Assembly: GCF_029338395.1 (NCBI RefSeq)
Contig: NZ_CP119809.1
Location: 3,038,001-3,102,000 of the forward strand
Length of the DNA: 64,000 nucleotides
Source: Halorussus caseinilyticus
GTDB lineage: Archaea; Halobacteriota; Halobacteria; Halobacteriales; Haladaptataceae
Direction of reading: 5' to 3'
The notes under the pieces were generated by a model. The model saw only the letters and a program-made list of their open reading frames with translations. It did no database searches and was not told the origin of the DNA. Positions within the stretch are counted from its first letter, which is position 1. The number at the start of each line of letters is the position of its first letter. Both the position numbers and the translations under genes were made by a program. Positions 1-9,093 of the stretch are shown piece by piece.

Positions 1-255
1 CTGCGCGCGGAGGGTCTCGACGTGACCTACGACGACTCTGGTAGCATCGGCCGACGCTACCGCCGACAGGACGAGGTGGGCACGCCGTTCTGCGTCACGG
101 TGGACGACGAGACTGCCGACACCGTGACCCTCCGGGAGCGCGACTCGACCGAACAGGTCCGAGTCGCCATCGAGGACCTGCCGGACCTGCTCACGGACCT
201 CCGCGAGGGCGAGACCACCTTCGCGGACCTCGACGCGCCCGCCGCAGAACAGTAA
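1..255 (+). CDS. glyS: Glycyl-tRNA synthetase, C-terminal end (partial)
   Basis: This is the 3' end of a gene that begins before the window; it is open from base 1 in the frame that ends with TAA at 253-255. The visible 84 residues are the tail of the anticodon-binding domain of a class II synthetase. The segment [19 protein letters not shown] (from about residue 14) is characteristic of GlyRS, where it forms the last strands of that domain. The enzyme charges tRNA-Gly in the cytoplasm. The next gene starts 2 bases after the stop, so the two are probably co-transcribed. The assignment rests on the conserved tail only, because the catalytic domain lies outside the window. Confidence 0.85.
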   Translation: MRAEGLDVTYDDSGSIGRRYRRQDEVGTPFCVTVDDETADTVTLRERDSTEQVRVAIEDLPDLLTDLREGETTFADLDAPAAEQ

Positions 256-257
256 CC

Positions 258-842
258 GTGTCCCTGCCCAGCGAGGTCAAGCGCCGGATGGTCCACGTCT
301 CCGGGACGGGGTATCCGGCGCTGTATCTGCTCGGCCTCGTGAACTACGACCAGTTACGACTCCTGCTCGTGGCGAGTTCGGTCGCCGCAATCGTGCTGGA
401 GACGATTCGGTTGTTCGTGGGTCTCGACTGGCGCATCTTCGAGGAACTCACCCGCGAGTACGAGCAGGACAACCTCGCTGGCTACGCGCTGTACATGTTC
501 GGCATGACCGCGGCGGCCCTCGCCTTCGAACCGCGGATAGCCATCCCCGCGATGCTGATGCTCACCATCGCCGACCCGATTAGCGGACTCGCGGGGTCGG
601 GCGAGTTGGGCGTGAAGGCGACTCACACCCTCCTGCTCACGTTCGGGGTGTGTCTGCTCATCACCAGTCTGTCGGGGCTTCCGCTCGTCGCCGCCGTTCT
701 CGGTGCGCTGGCCGCGACACTCGCCGACGGGATGAAGCCCATCGTCGCGGGCTACGTCATCGACGACAACCTCACGATTCCGGTCGGGTCTGCGGTGGCG
801 ATGTATCTGGCGTTGCGCTACCTGCCGACGGTTTCGCTTTAA
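258..842 (+). CDS. Dolichol kinase / CTP-dependent lipid kinase family membrane protein
   Basis: The product is a 194-residue membrane protein starting with GTG, 2 bases after the glyS stop. After a short basic N-terminus (EVKRRMVHVSGTGYPALYLL) there are about five or six hydrophobic helices. The loops LTIADPISGLAG and LADGMKPIV resemble the CTP-binding loops of dolichol kinases and phosphatidate cytidylyltransferase relatives. In archaea such proteins probably phosphorylate polyprenols or act in lipid head-group metabolism. The family is clear but the substrate is inferred. A T-rich hairpin directly after the stop suggests that transcription ends here. Confidence 0.7.
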   Translation: MSLPSEVKRRMVHVSGTGYPALYLLGLVNYDQLRLLLVASSVAAIVLETIRLFVGLDWRIFEELTREYEQDNLAGYALYMFGMTAAALAFEPRIAIPAMLMLTIADPISGLAGSGELGVKATHTLLLTFGVCLLITSLSGLPLVAAVLGALAATLADGMKPIVAGYVIDDNLTIPVGSAVAMYLALRYLPTVSL

Positions 843-844
843 GC

Positions 845-868
845 AATATTTTTGTTTCTTTTAGAAAT
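845..868 (+). terminator. AT-rich hairpin/T-run terminator
   Basis: Directly after the stop codon of the lipid kinase gene comes AATATTTTTG followed by the small hairpin TTTCT-TTT-AGAAA (855-867). Archaeal termination needs mainly U-tracts, and this is the only one before the next gene. A sister copy follows mdh near 6582-6594. Confidence 0.5.
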
Positions 869-875
869 GTTCTGT

Positions 876-1288
876 TTTGTCAGAGAACGGTGGATGTTGT
901 TGTCGGTTCTCGTCGCGGACGTAGTGAGGAAGTTCTAGAAAGCCCTCGCTCTCTCCGCAACAGCACCGCAACCGCGGGAACTACGACGGCAAAGAAGTCT
1001 CAGAAAGCCCCCGCCCGCTCGCGGTCGCTCAGTGACATATTCTCGCGCCTCACTTCGTTCGGCGCTCGAATAGGGGTCACTGAGACGACCACGGTAAACG
1101 CGAGCGGGCGGCCCCTTTCATCCACCCAAACCGGTGGGTTGGTCGGCCGAGCGCGTCCCCGTGGGAGGTAACGCCGAGCGCATCTCGGCAGGTGGTCGGC
1201 CGGGCGCGTTTTCGTGGTTTGATTGGCCGGGCGCGTCCCGGTGGAACGTTCCACCGGGCGCGTTCCACTTTCACCCCGATAGGCGAAT
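876..1288. other. Intergenic region with large imperfect palindrome and GGCCGGGCGCGT repeats
   Basis: No gene is supported here. Bases 1011-1111 form a nested inverted repeat: outer arms CCGCCCGCTCGCG (1011-1023) and CGCGAGCGGGCGG (1099-1111), inner arms CTCAGTGAC (1028-1036) and GTCACTGAG (1076-1084). The centre continues the symmetry imperfectly. From about 1140 to 1262 there are four degenerate direct copies of a G(A/T)GGCCGGGCGCGT-like unit. The region could fold as a cruciform or act as a terminator for upstream transcription. It has no transposase or flanking duplication that would make it a mobile element. Confidence 0.5.
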
Positions 1289-1289
1289 C

Positions 1290-1296
1290 CTTTAAT
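1290..1296 (+). promoter_or_regulatory. TATA box of hef (leaderless)
   Basis: The element CTTTAAT lies about 29 bases before the ATG at 1322. This is the spacing expected when transcription starts at or next to the start codon. No Shine-Dalgarno sequence precedes the ATG. Confidence 0.5.
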
Positions 1297-1321
1297 CACT
1301 TGACGACCAACCTGCCCACGA

Positions 1322-3715
1322 ATGGCGACGACCGGGGACCAGCAGTACGTGGACCACGAACTCCTCGTCCCGGAGTTCATCGAGCGCCGGATGTACCAGT
1401 TGCAACTCGCGGGGTCGGCGAAGAGCCGCCACACCTTGGTCTGCCTGCCGACCGGACTCGGCAAGACCACCGTGAGTCTGCTGGTCACGGCCGAGCGACT
1501 GTCGAACGTGGGCGGTAAGAGCCTGTTGCTCGCGCCCACGAAGCCCCTCGTCCAGCAACACGCCGACTTCTACCGGGAGGCCCTCCGAATTCCCGACGAC
1601 GACATCGTGGTGTTCACCGGCGAGGTGTCGCCCGACGAGCGCACGGAACTCTGGCAGAGCGCGACAGTCGTCATCGCGACGCCGCAGGTCGTGGAGAACG
1701 ACCTCGTGGGAAGCCGAATCGACCTCGGGCCCGTCTCGCACGTCACCTTCGACGAGTGCCACCGCGCGACGGGCGACTACGCCTACAACTACATCGCCGA
1801 GCGATACCACCAAGACGCCAAGAAACCCCTCGTCACGGGAATGAGCGCCTCGCCCGGTGGCGACGAGGAGGAGATTCTGGAGGTGTGCGAGAACCTCGGC
1901 ATCGACAACGTGGAGGTGATGACCGAGGAGGACTCCGACGTAGACGAGTACACCCACGACACCGATGTCGAGTGGGAACGCGTCGAGTTGCCCGACGAGG
2001 TGCTAGAGATTCGGGACGCCCTCAACGAGGTGGTCGAGGACCGACTGGCGAAGTTGAAGGAACTCGGCGTCACCCGCAAGACCAGCGCCGACCTCTCGGA
2101 GACCGACATCAAGAAGATGCGCGCGGAACTCCAGCAACTCATCGACAACGACCAGTCCGAGGGGTTCAAGGGGATGTCGGCGCTCGCCGAGATTCGAAAG
2201 CTCCGGACAGCCGTCACCTACGTCGAGACCCAGAGCGTCGAAGCCCTCCGGCGGTACTTCGAACGCCAGCGCAACGCCGCCCGGTCGTCGGGCGCGTCGA
2301 AGGCCAGCCAGCGGTTCGTCTCCGAACCCAAAGTCAAGGAAGCGATGCGCAGAGCCGAGGAGTACGACGGACTCCACCCGAAGTACTCCCGTGCCCGGAT
2401 GCGAATCGCCGAGACGCTCGGCATCGAGAACGGCGAGCGAGTCATCGTGTTCACCGAGTCGCGCGACACCGCCGAGGCCCTGACCGACTTTTTGGGCCAG
2501 CACTTCGACGCCCAGCGGTTCGTCGGACAGGGCGACAAGGACGGAAGCGACGGGATGACCCAGAACGAACAGCAGGACGTGCTGAACCGCTTCAAGGCCA
2601 ACGAGTTCGAGGTACTGGTCTCGACTTCGGTCGCCGAGGAGGGTCTGGACGTGCCCGAGGTGGACCTCGTGCTGTTCTACGAACCGGTCCCCACGGCCAT
2701 CCGGTCCATCCAGCGCAAGGGTCGGACCGGCCGACAGGCCAAGGGTCGGGTCGCGGTCCTGCTCGCCGAAGACACCCGCGACGAGGCCTACTTCTGGATT
2801 TCCAAGCGCCGCGAGAACGAGATGGAAGACGAGTTGCGGAAGCTGAAGGGAGTCGCCGACGAGGTGGAAGAGGAACTGGACGACTCTCAGCGACAGTTAG
2901 GCGACTTCGGTCCGCCCGGCGAGGCGGACGGAGACGGGTCGAAGACCGAAGTCGAACCCGGCCTTCGGAAGTTCGACGCGGGCGGCGAAAAGACCGAAGC
3001 AGAGAGCGAGGAATCGGCCGCTGACGACGGGGGCGTCGTCGCCACCGCCGAACCAGACGGCGAGACGGTCGAAATCGTGGCCGACCAGCGCGAACTCGAC
3101 TCGACTATCGCGCGGGACCTCTCGACCCGCGACGGAATCGAGACCCGCCTCGAAACGCTCTCCGTCGGTGACTACGTGCTGAGCGACCGAGTGGTAGTCG
3201 AGCGCAAGTCGGTCTCGGACTTCCTCGACACCCTGACCGGCGGCGACCGGTCGATGTTCGAGCAGGTCGGTGACGCGACCCGACATTACGCCCGGCCCGT
3301 CCTGATTCTGGAGGGCGGGGACCTCTACGAGAAGCGAAACGTCCACCCCAACGCGGTTCGGGGTGCGCTGGCGTCGCTGGCGGTCGATTTCGGCGCGAGC
3401 GTTCTGAGGACGACCGACGAGGACGACACCGCCGACCTGTTGGAAGTCGTCGCCACCCGCGAACAGGAGCGAGACGGCCGAGAGGTGTCCGTTCACGGCG
3501 AGAAGGCGAGCAAGACGCTGGCCGAACAGCAGGAGTACGTCGTCTCGTCCATCGCCGACATCGGTCCCGTGACCGCCCGGTCGCTCTTGGAGGAGTTCAA
3601 GACGGTCGAAGCGGTGATGACGGCCCGAGAGGACGATTTGCTGGAGGCTCAAGGCGTCGGTGAAGTCACCGCCGAGCGAATCCGAGAAGTCGTCGGAAGC
3701 GAGTACGACCGGTAG
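1322..3715 (+). CDS. hef: Hef: XPF/FANCM-type helicase-nuclease
   Basis: This 797-residue protein has the full Hef architecture. A superfamily 2 helicase occupies about residues 15-520, with Walker A PTGLGKTT at 43-50 and the DECH box at 144-147. A charged linker rich in Glu and Asp follows (about 520-580). An ERCC4-type nuclease then has the signature ERKSVSD at 627-633, where Glu, Arg, Lys and Asp are the catalytic set. Two helix-hairpin-helix motifs end the protein (about 725-795). Hef processes stalled forks and branched DNA and is the archaeal relative of FANCM, XPF and MUS81. All catalytic residues are present. The gene appears to be transcribed alone from a leaderless promoter. Confidence 0.96.
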   Translation: MATTGDQQYVDHELLVPEFIERRMYQLQLAGSAKSRHTLVCLPTGLGKTTVSLLVTAERLSNVGGKSLLLAPTKPLVQQHADFYREALRIPDDDIVVFTGEVSPDERTELWQSATVVIATPQVVENDLVGSRIDLGPVSHVTFDECHRATGDYAYNYIAERYHQDAKKPLVTGMSASPGGDEEEILEVCENLGIDNVEVMTEEDSDVDEYTHDTDVEWERVELPDEVLEIRDALNEVVEDRLAKLKELGVTRKTSADLSETDIKKMRAELQQLIDNDQSEGFKGMSALAEIRKLRTAVTYVETQSVEALRRYFERQRNAARSSGASKASQRFVSEPKVKEAMRRAEEYDGLHPKYSRARMRIAETLGIENGERVIVFTESRDTAEALTDFLGQHFDAQRFVGQGDKDGSDGMTQNEQQDVLNRFKANEFEVLVSTSVAEEGLDVPEVDLVLFYEPVPTAIRSIQRKGRTGRQAKGRVAVLLAEDTRDEAYFWISKRRENEMEDELRKLKGVADEVEEELDDSQRQLGDFGPPGEADGDGSKTEVEPGLRKFDAGGEKTEAESEESAADDGGVVATAEPDGETVEIVADQRELDSTIARDLSTRDGIETRLETLSVGDYVLSDRVVVERKSVSDFLDTLTGGDRSMFEQVGDATRHYARPVLILEGGDLYEKRNVHPNAVRGALASLAVDFGASVLRTTDEDDTADLLEVVATREQERDGREVSVHGEKASKTLAEQQEYVVSSIADIGPVTARSLLEEFKTVEAVMTAREDDLLEAQGVGEVTAERIREVVGSEYDR

Positions 3716-3914
3716 CGATACCACTCGGTTGTGAACAGTGGTGAACGATTCGGGGGAACCGGTCGTTACCGCGTCCGAGTTCGGGGTCCCTGCGTGCGAA
3801 ACCGTGGCTTACTCGCGGGTAGGAAGAGTGTAATATCCTGTTTTCGGTCGAAACTCGGTAAAACGGCCGTGACGACTTAAGGCTCCCAAGAATCTTTGAG
3901 TAGCTACCGAGTAA

Positions 3915-4223
3915 ATGAAATACGAACGGCCTTCCACCGAGGACACGACGGGAAGTGCGAGTTCGCTCTACGGCGAGTCGAACCACGAAGCCGAGGGAAG
4001 CCGCGACGAGCGGACGCTGTACGGCGAGCCGTGTCACGAGGTCGAGTCGGACCGCAACGAGCAGACGCTGTACGGCGAACCCCAACACGAGAGTCAGGAC
4101 GAGCGCCGCGAACTCCCGGACGTGGACCTCCTGTTTGCGCGGATGCGCGCCGAGTCCGTCACCGGCCCGACCGTGCTACCACCGCGTTTGGAGTCGCAGA
4201 CGGCGAACACTACGGAACGATAG
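3915..4223 (+). CDS. Small acidic protein with three LYGE-x2-HE repeats
   Basis: The 102-residue product is not recognised. Its first half carries three copies of a 17-residue repeat with the invariant core LYGE(S/P)xHE, at residues 18-25, 35-42 and 52-59, separated by Asp/Glu/Arg-rich spacers. The second copy holds the only Cys. The C-terminal half (DVDLLFARMRAESVTGPTVLPP) is non-repetitive. A TTAA element at 3877-3880 lies about 37 bases before the ATG, so the leader would be short. The gene converges on the universal stress protein gene and overlaps it by 14 bases at the 3' ends. There are no membrane segments or signal peptide. A regular period and an intact frame support a real protein. 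Confidence 0.6.
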   Translation: MKYERPSTEDTTGSASSLYGESNHEAEGSRDERTLYGEPCHEVESDRNEQTLYGEPQHESQDERRELPDVDLLFARMRAESVTGPTVLPPRLESQTANTTER

Positions 4224-4602
4224 TCACCGGCACTACTTCTTCTTCGACCACGGTGTGGGCCGCGCTTCCGAGGATAGCCCGACTGATAGCGCCGCTCCCG
4301 TGGTGACCCATGACAACGTGGTCGTAGCCGCGTTCCTCGACGAGTTCGAGTACGTCCTTGCCGACACGCTCGCCCGGTCGGAATTCGAGGTTCACGTCGG
4401 TCGAGACTTCGGGTTCGTCGGCGATACCGGCCGCTTCGAGGCGTTCTCTGGCGCGCCGGAGGATGTCGTCGGTCGCGTCGGTCTCGGTGTCGGTGACGTG
4501 GACGACGTGGAGCGACCCCTCGAATCGCCGGGCGAACTCGATAGCGAAGTCCAGCGCGCGGAAACTGCACTCCGAGCCATCGACGGGGACGAGAATTTCC
4601 AT
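4210..4602 (-). CDS. Universal stress protein, UspA family
   Basis: The 130-residue single-domain protein has the Usp fold. It begins with MEILVPVDGSECS, the first strand with the nucleotide-contacting Asp. Near the C-terminus it has GHHGSGAISRAILGSAAHTV, matching the ATP-binding G-x2-G-x9-G-(S/T) motif. It is therefore likely an ATP-binding Usp. Such proteins are small cytoplasmic dimers linked to stress survival, and the specific target is unknown. The 3' end overlaps the convergent repeat-protein gene by 14 bases. Confidence 0.93.
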   Translation of the reverse strand: MEILVPVDGSECSFRALDFAIEFARRFEGSLHVVHVTDTETDATDDILRRARERLEAAGIADEPEVSTDVNLEFRPGERVGKDVLELVEERGYDHVVMGHHGSGAISRAILGSAAHTVVEEEVVPVTIVP

Positions 4603-4629
4603 GCGCTCACGAGAACGGGACGCGACGAG

Positions 4630-5427
4630 TTAACGGTTCGCCCGGTCGAGCGCGGCGAGGGCTTCCGCGGCCTCGCGGGTGGCCGCCAGCAGGTCGCGCG
4701 AGCGGGCCACGTCGTCGGTCCCCTCGGCCTCGCGCGCGAGGGCGGTCAGTTTTCGGACCAGCGACTCGCGGGCGGTAGCGAGATTGGCCGCGTCGTCGCC
4801 CGCAGTGCGCGCGGGTTCGCGGGCGCGTTCGGGGTCACGCCCGTTCGCAGGCGCGTGAGCGTGCGCTCGTTCGCGCCCGGCGTGGTCGTGTTCGTGCGCG
4901 CGTCCGGCGTCGGCGGACGCGCGCCGGTCTCCGGAGGTGTGGCGATTCCCGGACGCGCGCTGGTCGCTCTGCTCGGAAGGGGGTCGGCGCACGTTCGACC
5001 GGTCTACGTGTCTGTCGGCGACTCGAACCCCGTCGATTTCGACGCGGGGTTCGTCGTCGGTGGCTCGGTCGGCCGGTTCCGCGGACCGGTCGGCCGATTG
5101 CTCCACCGAGTCGGCCGATTCCGCGGACGAGTCCGCGGAATCGGCCGCGGAAGCGTCCCGCGGGGCCTGTCCGTCGGAGTCCGCCTGCGCCTGTTCCTGC
5201 GCGCTCGCGTCGGTCCCGTGCTGGCAGGTCGGACAGAACTCCTGTCCGTCGTATCGAAAGATGGGGTCGCCACACTCGTTGCAGTGCTTGCCCGTCATCG
5301 TCGCGCCCTGAAGTAGGAGTTCGCTCATCCGGCGGGTGTTCTCGCGGTCCTTCTCGTCGCGCTCGTACTTCTCTCGAAGTTTCTCGCGCTCGGCCTCCTT
5401 GTCGAATCCCGAATCGTCGCTACTCAT
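4630..5427 (-). CDS. Sjogren/scleroderma autoantigen 1 (p27) family zinc-ribbon protein
   Basis: The start is placed at the ATG at 5427, because the acidic N-terminus conserved in the family begins there and upstream codons give an atypical basic stretch. The 265-residue protein opens with a charged helix (residues 8-33). A zinc ribbon follows with Cys 49, 52, 65 and 68 (CNECG and CPTC), which is the autoantigen p27 signature. A long low-complexity region rich in Asp, Ala, Ser and Arg comes next, then a C-terminal helical segment (about 215-265). The function in archaea is unknown. A 34-bp inverted repeat at 5113-5146 lies inside the low-complexity part. The gene is divergent from mdh. Confidence 0.8.
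   Translation of the reverse strand: MSSDDSGFDKEAEREKLREKYERDEKDRENTRRMSELLLQGATMTGKHCNECGDPIFRYDGQEFCPTCQHGTDASAQEQAQADSDGQAPRDASAADSADSSAESADSVEQSADRSAEPADRATDDEPRVEIDGVRVADRHVDRSNVRRPPSEQSDQRASGNRHTSGDRRASADAGRAHEHDHAGRERAHAHAPANGRDPERAREPARTAGDDAANLATARESLVRKLTALAREAEGTDDVARSRDLLAATREAAEALAALDRANR
5113..5146. repeat. Intragenic inverted repeat (15 + 4 + 15)
   Basis: GGCCGATTCCGCGGA (5113-5127) is repeated in perfect inverse complement at 5132-5146 after a 4-base centre CGAG. It lies in the disordered linker of the autoantigen p27-like protein and belongs to the group of intragenic palindromes described under findings. Confidence 0.8.
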
Positions 5428-5545
5428 GTGCGTTAGAAGGCGTTCCTGCCCGAAAAAGCTCTTGTCTCGGGAGAAGTACGACGATAGTCGAAGCCGAAAA
5501 CGTCGCCTGACGACTTCAGACGTAGTTTTTCGGCGGTTCCGAAGC

Positions 5546-5551
5546 ACTTAA
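5546..5551 (+). promoter_or_regulatory. TATA box of mdh (leaderless)
   Basis: ACTTAA lies about 31 bases before the ATG at 5580, the geometry of a leaderless haloarchaeal transcript. No Shine-Dalgarno motif is seen. Confidence 0.45.
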
Positions 5552-5579
5552 CGGAGTTCCGGGCGGCGTTTTACGTGGT

Positions 5580-6494
5580 ATGACGAAAATCAGCGTGGTC
5601 GGCGCGGCCGGAACCGTCGGGGCCGCGGCGGCGTACAACATCGCGCTTCGGGACATCGCGGACGAACTGGTACTCGTAGACATCCCGGACAAGGAGGAGG
5701 ATACCGTCGGGCAGGCCGCCGACGTGAACCACGGGGCCGCCTACGACTCGAACACCACGGTTCGACAGGGCGGCTACGAGGCGACCGAAGGCTCCGACGT
5801 GGTGGTCATCACGGCCGGAATTCCGCGACAACCCGGTCAGACCCGCATCGACCTCGCGGGCGACAACGCGCCCATCATGGAGGACATCGGGTCGTCCATC
5901 GCGGAGTACAACGACGACTTCGTGACCGTCACCACCTCGAACCCGGTGGACCTGCTGAACCGCCACCTCTACGAGACGGGCGACCGAGCGCGCGAGAAAG
6001 TGGTCGGCTTCGGCGGCCGACTCGACTCCGCGCGCTTCCGCTACGTGCTGAGCCAGCGATTCGACGAACCCGTCCAAAACGTCGAAGCGACGATTCTCGG
6101 CGAACACGGCGACGCGCAGGTGCCGGTCTTCTCGAAGGTCCGCGCGAACGGCAAGGACCCCGAGTTCAGCGACGACGAGAAAGAGGAGATTCTCGAAGAA
6201 CTCCAGACCAGCGCGATGAACGTCATCGAGAAGAAGGGCGCGACCGAGTGGGGTCCCGCCACCGGCGTCGGCCACATGGTCGAAGCTGTGGTCCGAGACA
6301 CCGGCGAGGTCCTGCCGGGGTCCATCAAACTCGAAGGCGAGTACGGCCACGACGACGTTGCGCTCGGCGTCCCGCTGAAACTCGGCGAGGGCGGCGTCCA
6401 AGAGGTCGTGGAGTGGGACCTGACCGAGTTCGAGCGCGAACAACTCGGTGAGGCCGCGGACAAACTGTCCGAGCAGTACGACGAAATCGCGTAG
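5580..6494 (+). CDS. mdh: Malate dehydrogenase (LDH-like type)
   Basis: The 304-residue enzyme oxidises malate to oxaloacetate with NAD+ in the citric acid cycle. The Rossmann motif GAAGTVG is at residues 8-14, and the adenine-ribose Asp follows in LVLVDIPD. The substrate loop IPRQPGQTR contains the Arg that selects dicarboxylic malate over lactate. The catalytic His lies in [17 protein letters not shown]. The sequence closely follows the well-studied haloarchaeal tetrameric malate dehydrogenases, with abundant surface acids. The gene has its own leaderless promoter and is followed by a T-rich terminator about 85 bases after the stop. Confidence 0.96.
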   Translation: MTKISVVGAAGTVGAAAAYNIALRDIADELVLVDIPDKEEDTVGQAADVNHGAAYDSNTTVRQGGYEATEGSDVVVITAGIPRQPGQTRIDLAGDNAPIMEDIGSSIAEYNDDFVTVTTSNPVDLLNRHLYETGDRAREKVVGFGGRLDSARFRYVLSQRFDEPVQNVEATILGEHGDAQVPVFSKVRANGKDPEFSDDEKEEILEELQTSAMNVIEKKGATEWGPATGVGHMVEAVVRDTGEVLPGSIKLEGEYGHDDVALGVPLKLGEGGVQEVVEWDLTEFEREQLGEAADKLSEQYDEIA

Positions 6495-6570
6495 CCGCGC
6501 CGAGTACCCGACCCCCGATTTTTTACACATCGGCTATCGAACAAGAGGGACAACTACCGCGTTTCTTGTG

Positions 6571-6594
6571 CCTTATTTTTGTTGCTTTTAGCAA
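6571..6594 (+). terminator. T-rich hairpin terminator after mdh
   Basis: TTATTTTTG is followed by the hairpin TTGCT-TTT-AGCAA (6582-6594). It closely resembles the element after the lipid kinase gene at 845-868, including the CTTTTAG core. The remaining gap to the Hel308 promoter (6600-6766) is GC-rich and has no gene that I can support. Confidence 0.5.
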
Positions 6595-6766
6595 TATGTA
6601 GTCAGTTTCAGCGGCGACAGGCGGACCAGTCCACTGAGGCGTGCGCTCGCTGTGACGACCGCCGGAACCGGACGAGCCACGGGTCGAGCGAGCGGACGTA
6701 TCCCGCAGACGACCGCCGAAAACGACCGGTCGTCACCGACTCCGACCCGACGTAGCGACCCGACAG

Positions 6767-6772
6767 TTTAAA
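6767..6772 (+). promoter_or_regulatory. TATA box of the leader ORF and Hel308
   Basis: TTTAAA lies about 29 bases before the ATG at 6799, so the transcript should begin at or very near that ATG. The Hel308 start at 6834 would then be internal, about 35 bases into the RNA. Confidence 0.6.
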
Positions 6773-6798
6773 CCAGAAGACGCGCCAAAGGCGGACTA

Positions 6799-6837
6799 AT
6801 GACTACGTTCGTCTCCCTCCGGAGGTGGTCGGCGTGA
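6799..6837 (+). CDS. Possible 12-codon leader peptide upstream of Hel308
   Basis: A short frame encodes [12 protein letters not shown]. Its ATG sits at the predicted transcription start. Its TGA (6835-6837) overlaps the GTG start of Hel308 (6834-6836) in a GTGA arrangement. Within it, CGGAGGTG (6819-6826) forms a strong Shine-Dalgarno sequence for Hel308. A leaderless mini-ORF translationally coupled to a helicase gene is the natural reading. It could also be a chance ORF, since the peptide itself is not known. Confidence 0.35.
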   Translation: MTTFVSLRRWSA

Positions 6838-9077
6838 CCGTCGAAACCTCCGACATTCCCGACCTGCCGGAGGGCGTCCCCGAACACTTCCGCGAGCAGG
6901 GCATCGAAGAGTTGTACCCGCCCCAAGGCGAGGCGGTCGAGGCCGGAGTCGCCGACGGCGAGTCCGTGGTCGCCAGCGTCCCGACCGCTAGCGGGAAGAC
7001 GCTCGTCGCGGAGTTGGCGATGTTGACGAGCGTCGCCCGCGGCGGGAAGGCACTCTACATCGTCCCCCTGCGAGCGCTCGCCAGCGAGAAAAAGGCGGAG
7101 TTCGAGGAGTTCGAGCAGTACGGCATCGACGTGGGCGTCTCGACCGGCAACTACGACAGCGACGGCGACTGGTTGGGCCAGAAGGACATCATCGTCGCCA
7201 CCAGCGAGAAGGTGGACTCGCTCGTCCGGAACGGCGCGAAGTGGGTGGACGAGTTGACCTGCGTCGTGGCCGACGAAGTTCACCTCGTGGACTCGAAGAA
7301 CCGCGGCCCGACGCTCGAAGTCACCCTCGCCAAACTCCGAAAGCTGAACGAGAACCTCCAGACCGTCGCGCTCTCAGCGACGGTCGGCAACGCCGACGAG
7401 ATAGCCGACTGGCTAGACGCGACCCTCGTGGACTCGACGTGGCGACCAATCGACCTCCAGAAGGGGGTGTTGTACGGCCAAGCCCTCCACTTGGACGACG
7501 GGTCGAAGAAACAGATTTCGCGGGGCAACGAGAAGGCCACCGCCGCGCTGGTCGAAGACACCCTGGCCGACGAGGGGTCGTCGCTCGTGTTCGTCAACTC
7601 CCGGCGGAACGCCGAGGCCGCCGCCAGACGCCTCGGGGACGTGACCCGCGACTACCTCACGCGCGAGGAACAGGCCGAGTTGCGCGACATCGCCGCCGAC
7701 ATCCGGGACGCCAGCGACACCCAGACGAGCGACGACCTCGCCGACGCCGTGGCGAAGGGTGCGGCGTTCCACCACGCGGGTCTCTCCGGCGAAAGCCGCG
7801 AACTCGTGGAGGACGCCTTCCGCGACCGACTCGTGAAAGTTATCTCGGCGACCCCGACGCTCGCGGCCGGAGTCAACACGCCTTCCCGCCGGGTCATCGT
7901 CCGCGACTGGCGGCGCTACGACGGCGACGTGGGCGGGATGCAACCCCTCGACGTGCTGGAGGTCCACCAGATGTTCGGCCGGGCGGGACGCCCCGGACTC
8001 GACCCCTACGGCGAGGCGGTTCTCATCGCCAACAGTCACGACGAGTTGAACGAACTGTTCGACCGCTACGTCTGGGCCGACCCCGAACCCGTCCGGTCGA
8101 AACTCGCGGCCGAACCCGCACTCCGGACCCACATCCTCGCCACCGTCGCCTCCGGGTTCGCCGACAGCGAGGACGAACTCGTCTCCTTTCTCGAACGCAC
8201 CCTGTACGCGACTCAGACCGACGAGACGGGCCGCCTCGAAACCGTGACCCAGAACGTCCTCGACTATCTGGAGCGAAACGAGTTCCTCGAACGCGAGGAC
8301 GGCGGCCTGCGCGCCACCGGACTCGGCCACCGCGTCTCGCAACTCTACGTGGACCCGATGAGCGCCGCCGAGATTATCGACGGTATCCGGGACGCCGACG
8401 ACCGACCGACCGCGCTGGGGCTGTACCACCTCGTCTCGCGCACCCCCGACATGTACGAACTCTACCTGCGGTCGGGCGACCGAGAGGAGTACACCGAACT
8501 CGCCTACGAGCGCGAAACCGAGTTCCTCGGGTCGATACCCTCGGAGTTCGAGGACCACGCCTTCGAGGACTGGCTCTCGGCGCTCAAGACCGCCCGCCTG
8601 CTTGAAGACTGGGCCTCGGAGTTGGACGAAGACGAGATTACCGACCGCTACGGCGTCGGTCCGGGCGACATCCGCGGGAAGGTCGAAACCGCCGAGTGGT
8701 TGCTCAACGCGGCCGAACGACTCGCGGGCGAACTCGGTCTCGACTCCGGCCCGGCAATCCGCGAGGCGAAAAAGCGCGTCGAGTACGGCGTCGCAGAGGA
8801 ACTGCTCGACCTCGCCGGAGTCAGGAACGTCGGCCGCAAGCGCGCCCGGCGACTCTACGAGGCGGGCATCGAGAACCGGGCGGACCTCCGCGAGGCCGAC
8901 AAGTCGGTCGTTCTCGGTGCGCTCCGTGGCCGACGCAAGACCGCCGAGAGCATCCTCGAAAATGTCGGCCGGAAGGACCCCGACCTGACCGGCGTCGAAG
9001 CGGACGGCGAGGCCAGCGCCGAACCCACGAGCGCGGACGACGAAAGCGGCCAGCAGAGCCTCGGTGACTTCGAATGA
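6834..9077 (+). CDS. hel308: Hel308 ATP-dependent DNA helicase
   Basis: The GTG at 6834 is chosen because GGAGG at 6821-6825 lies 8 bases upstream; the earlier in-frame GTG at 6825 would lie inside that Shine-Dalgarno sequence. The product is 747 residues. Walker A PTASGKT is at about 50-56, the DEVH box at about 147-150, and motif VI is [10 protein letters not shown] winged helix and ratchet domain follow, then a C-terminal helix-hairpin-helix ([20 protein letters not shown]). Hel308 is a 3'-5' superfamily 2 helicase that unwinds lagging-strand forks. The C-terminal tail ends QQSLGDFE, which resembles a PCNA-interacting peptide. Cgi121 follows with only a short gap. Confidence 0.95.
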   Translation: MTVETSDIPDLPEGVPEHFREQGIEELYPPQGEAVEAGVADGESVVASVPTASGKTLVAELAMLTSVARGGKALYIVPLRALASEKKAEFEEFEQYGIDVGVSTGNYDSDGDWLGQKDIIVATSEKVDSLVRNGAKWVDELTCVVADEVHLVDSKNRGPTLEVTLAKLRKLNENLQTVALSATVGNADEIADWLDATLVDSTWRPIDLQKGVLYGQALHLDDGSKKQISRGNEKATAALVEDTLADEGSSLVFVNSRRNAEAAARRLGDVTRDYLTREEQAELRDIAADIRDASDTQTSDDLADAVAKGAAFHHAGLSGESRELVEDAFRDRLVKVISATPTLAAGVNTPSRRVIVRDWRRYDGDVGGMQPLDVLEVHQMFGRAGRPGLDPYGEAVLIANSHDELNELFDRYVWADPEPVRSKLAAEPALRTHILATVASGFADSEDELVSFLERTLYATQTDETGRLETVTQNVLDYLERNEFLEREDGGLRATGLGHRVSQLYVDPMSAAEIIDGIRDADDRPTALGLYHLVSRTPDMYELYLRSGDREEYTELAYERETEFLGSIPSEFEDHAFEDWLSALKTARLLEDWASELDEDEITDRYGVGPGDIRGKVETAEWLLNAAERLAGELGLDSGPAIREAKKRVEYGVAEELLDLAGVRNVGRKRARRLYEAGIENRADLREADKSVVLGALRGRRKTAESILENVGRKDPDLTGVEADGEASAEPTSADDESGQQSLGDFE

Positions 9078-9093
9078 GTCGGAGGGATTCCGC

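Noticed and set aside
3955-5316. 453-codon plus-strand open frame
   Set aside because: It is antisense to the p27-like and Usp genes and has Arg/Gly/Val-rich composition. High-GC genes create such shadows; the minus-strand frames carry recognisable motifs.
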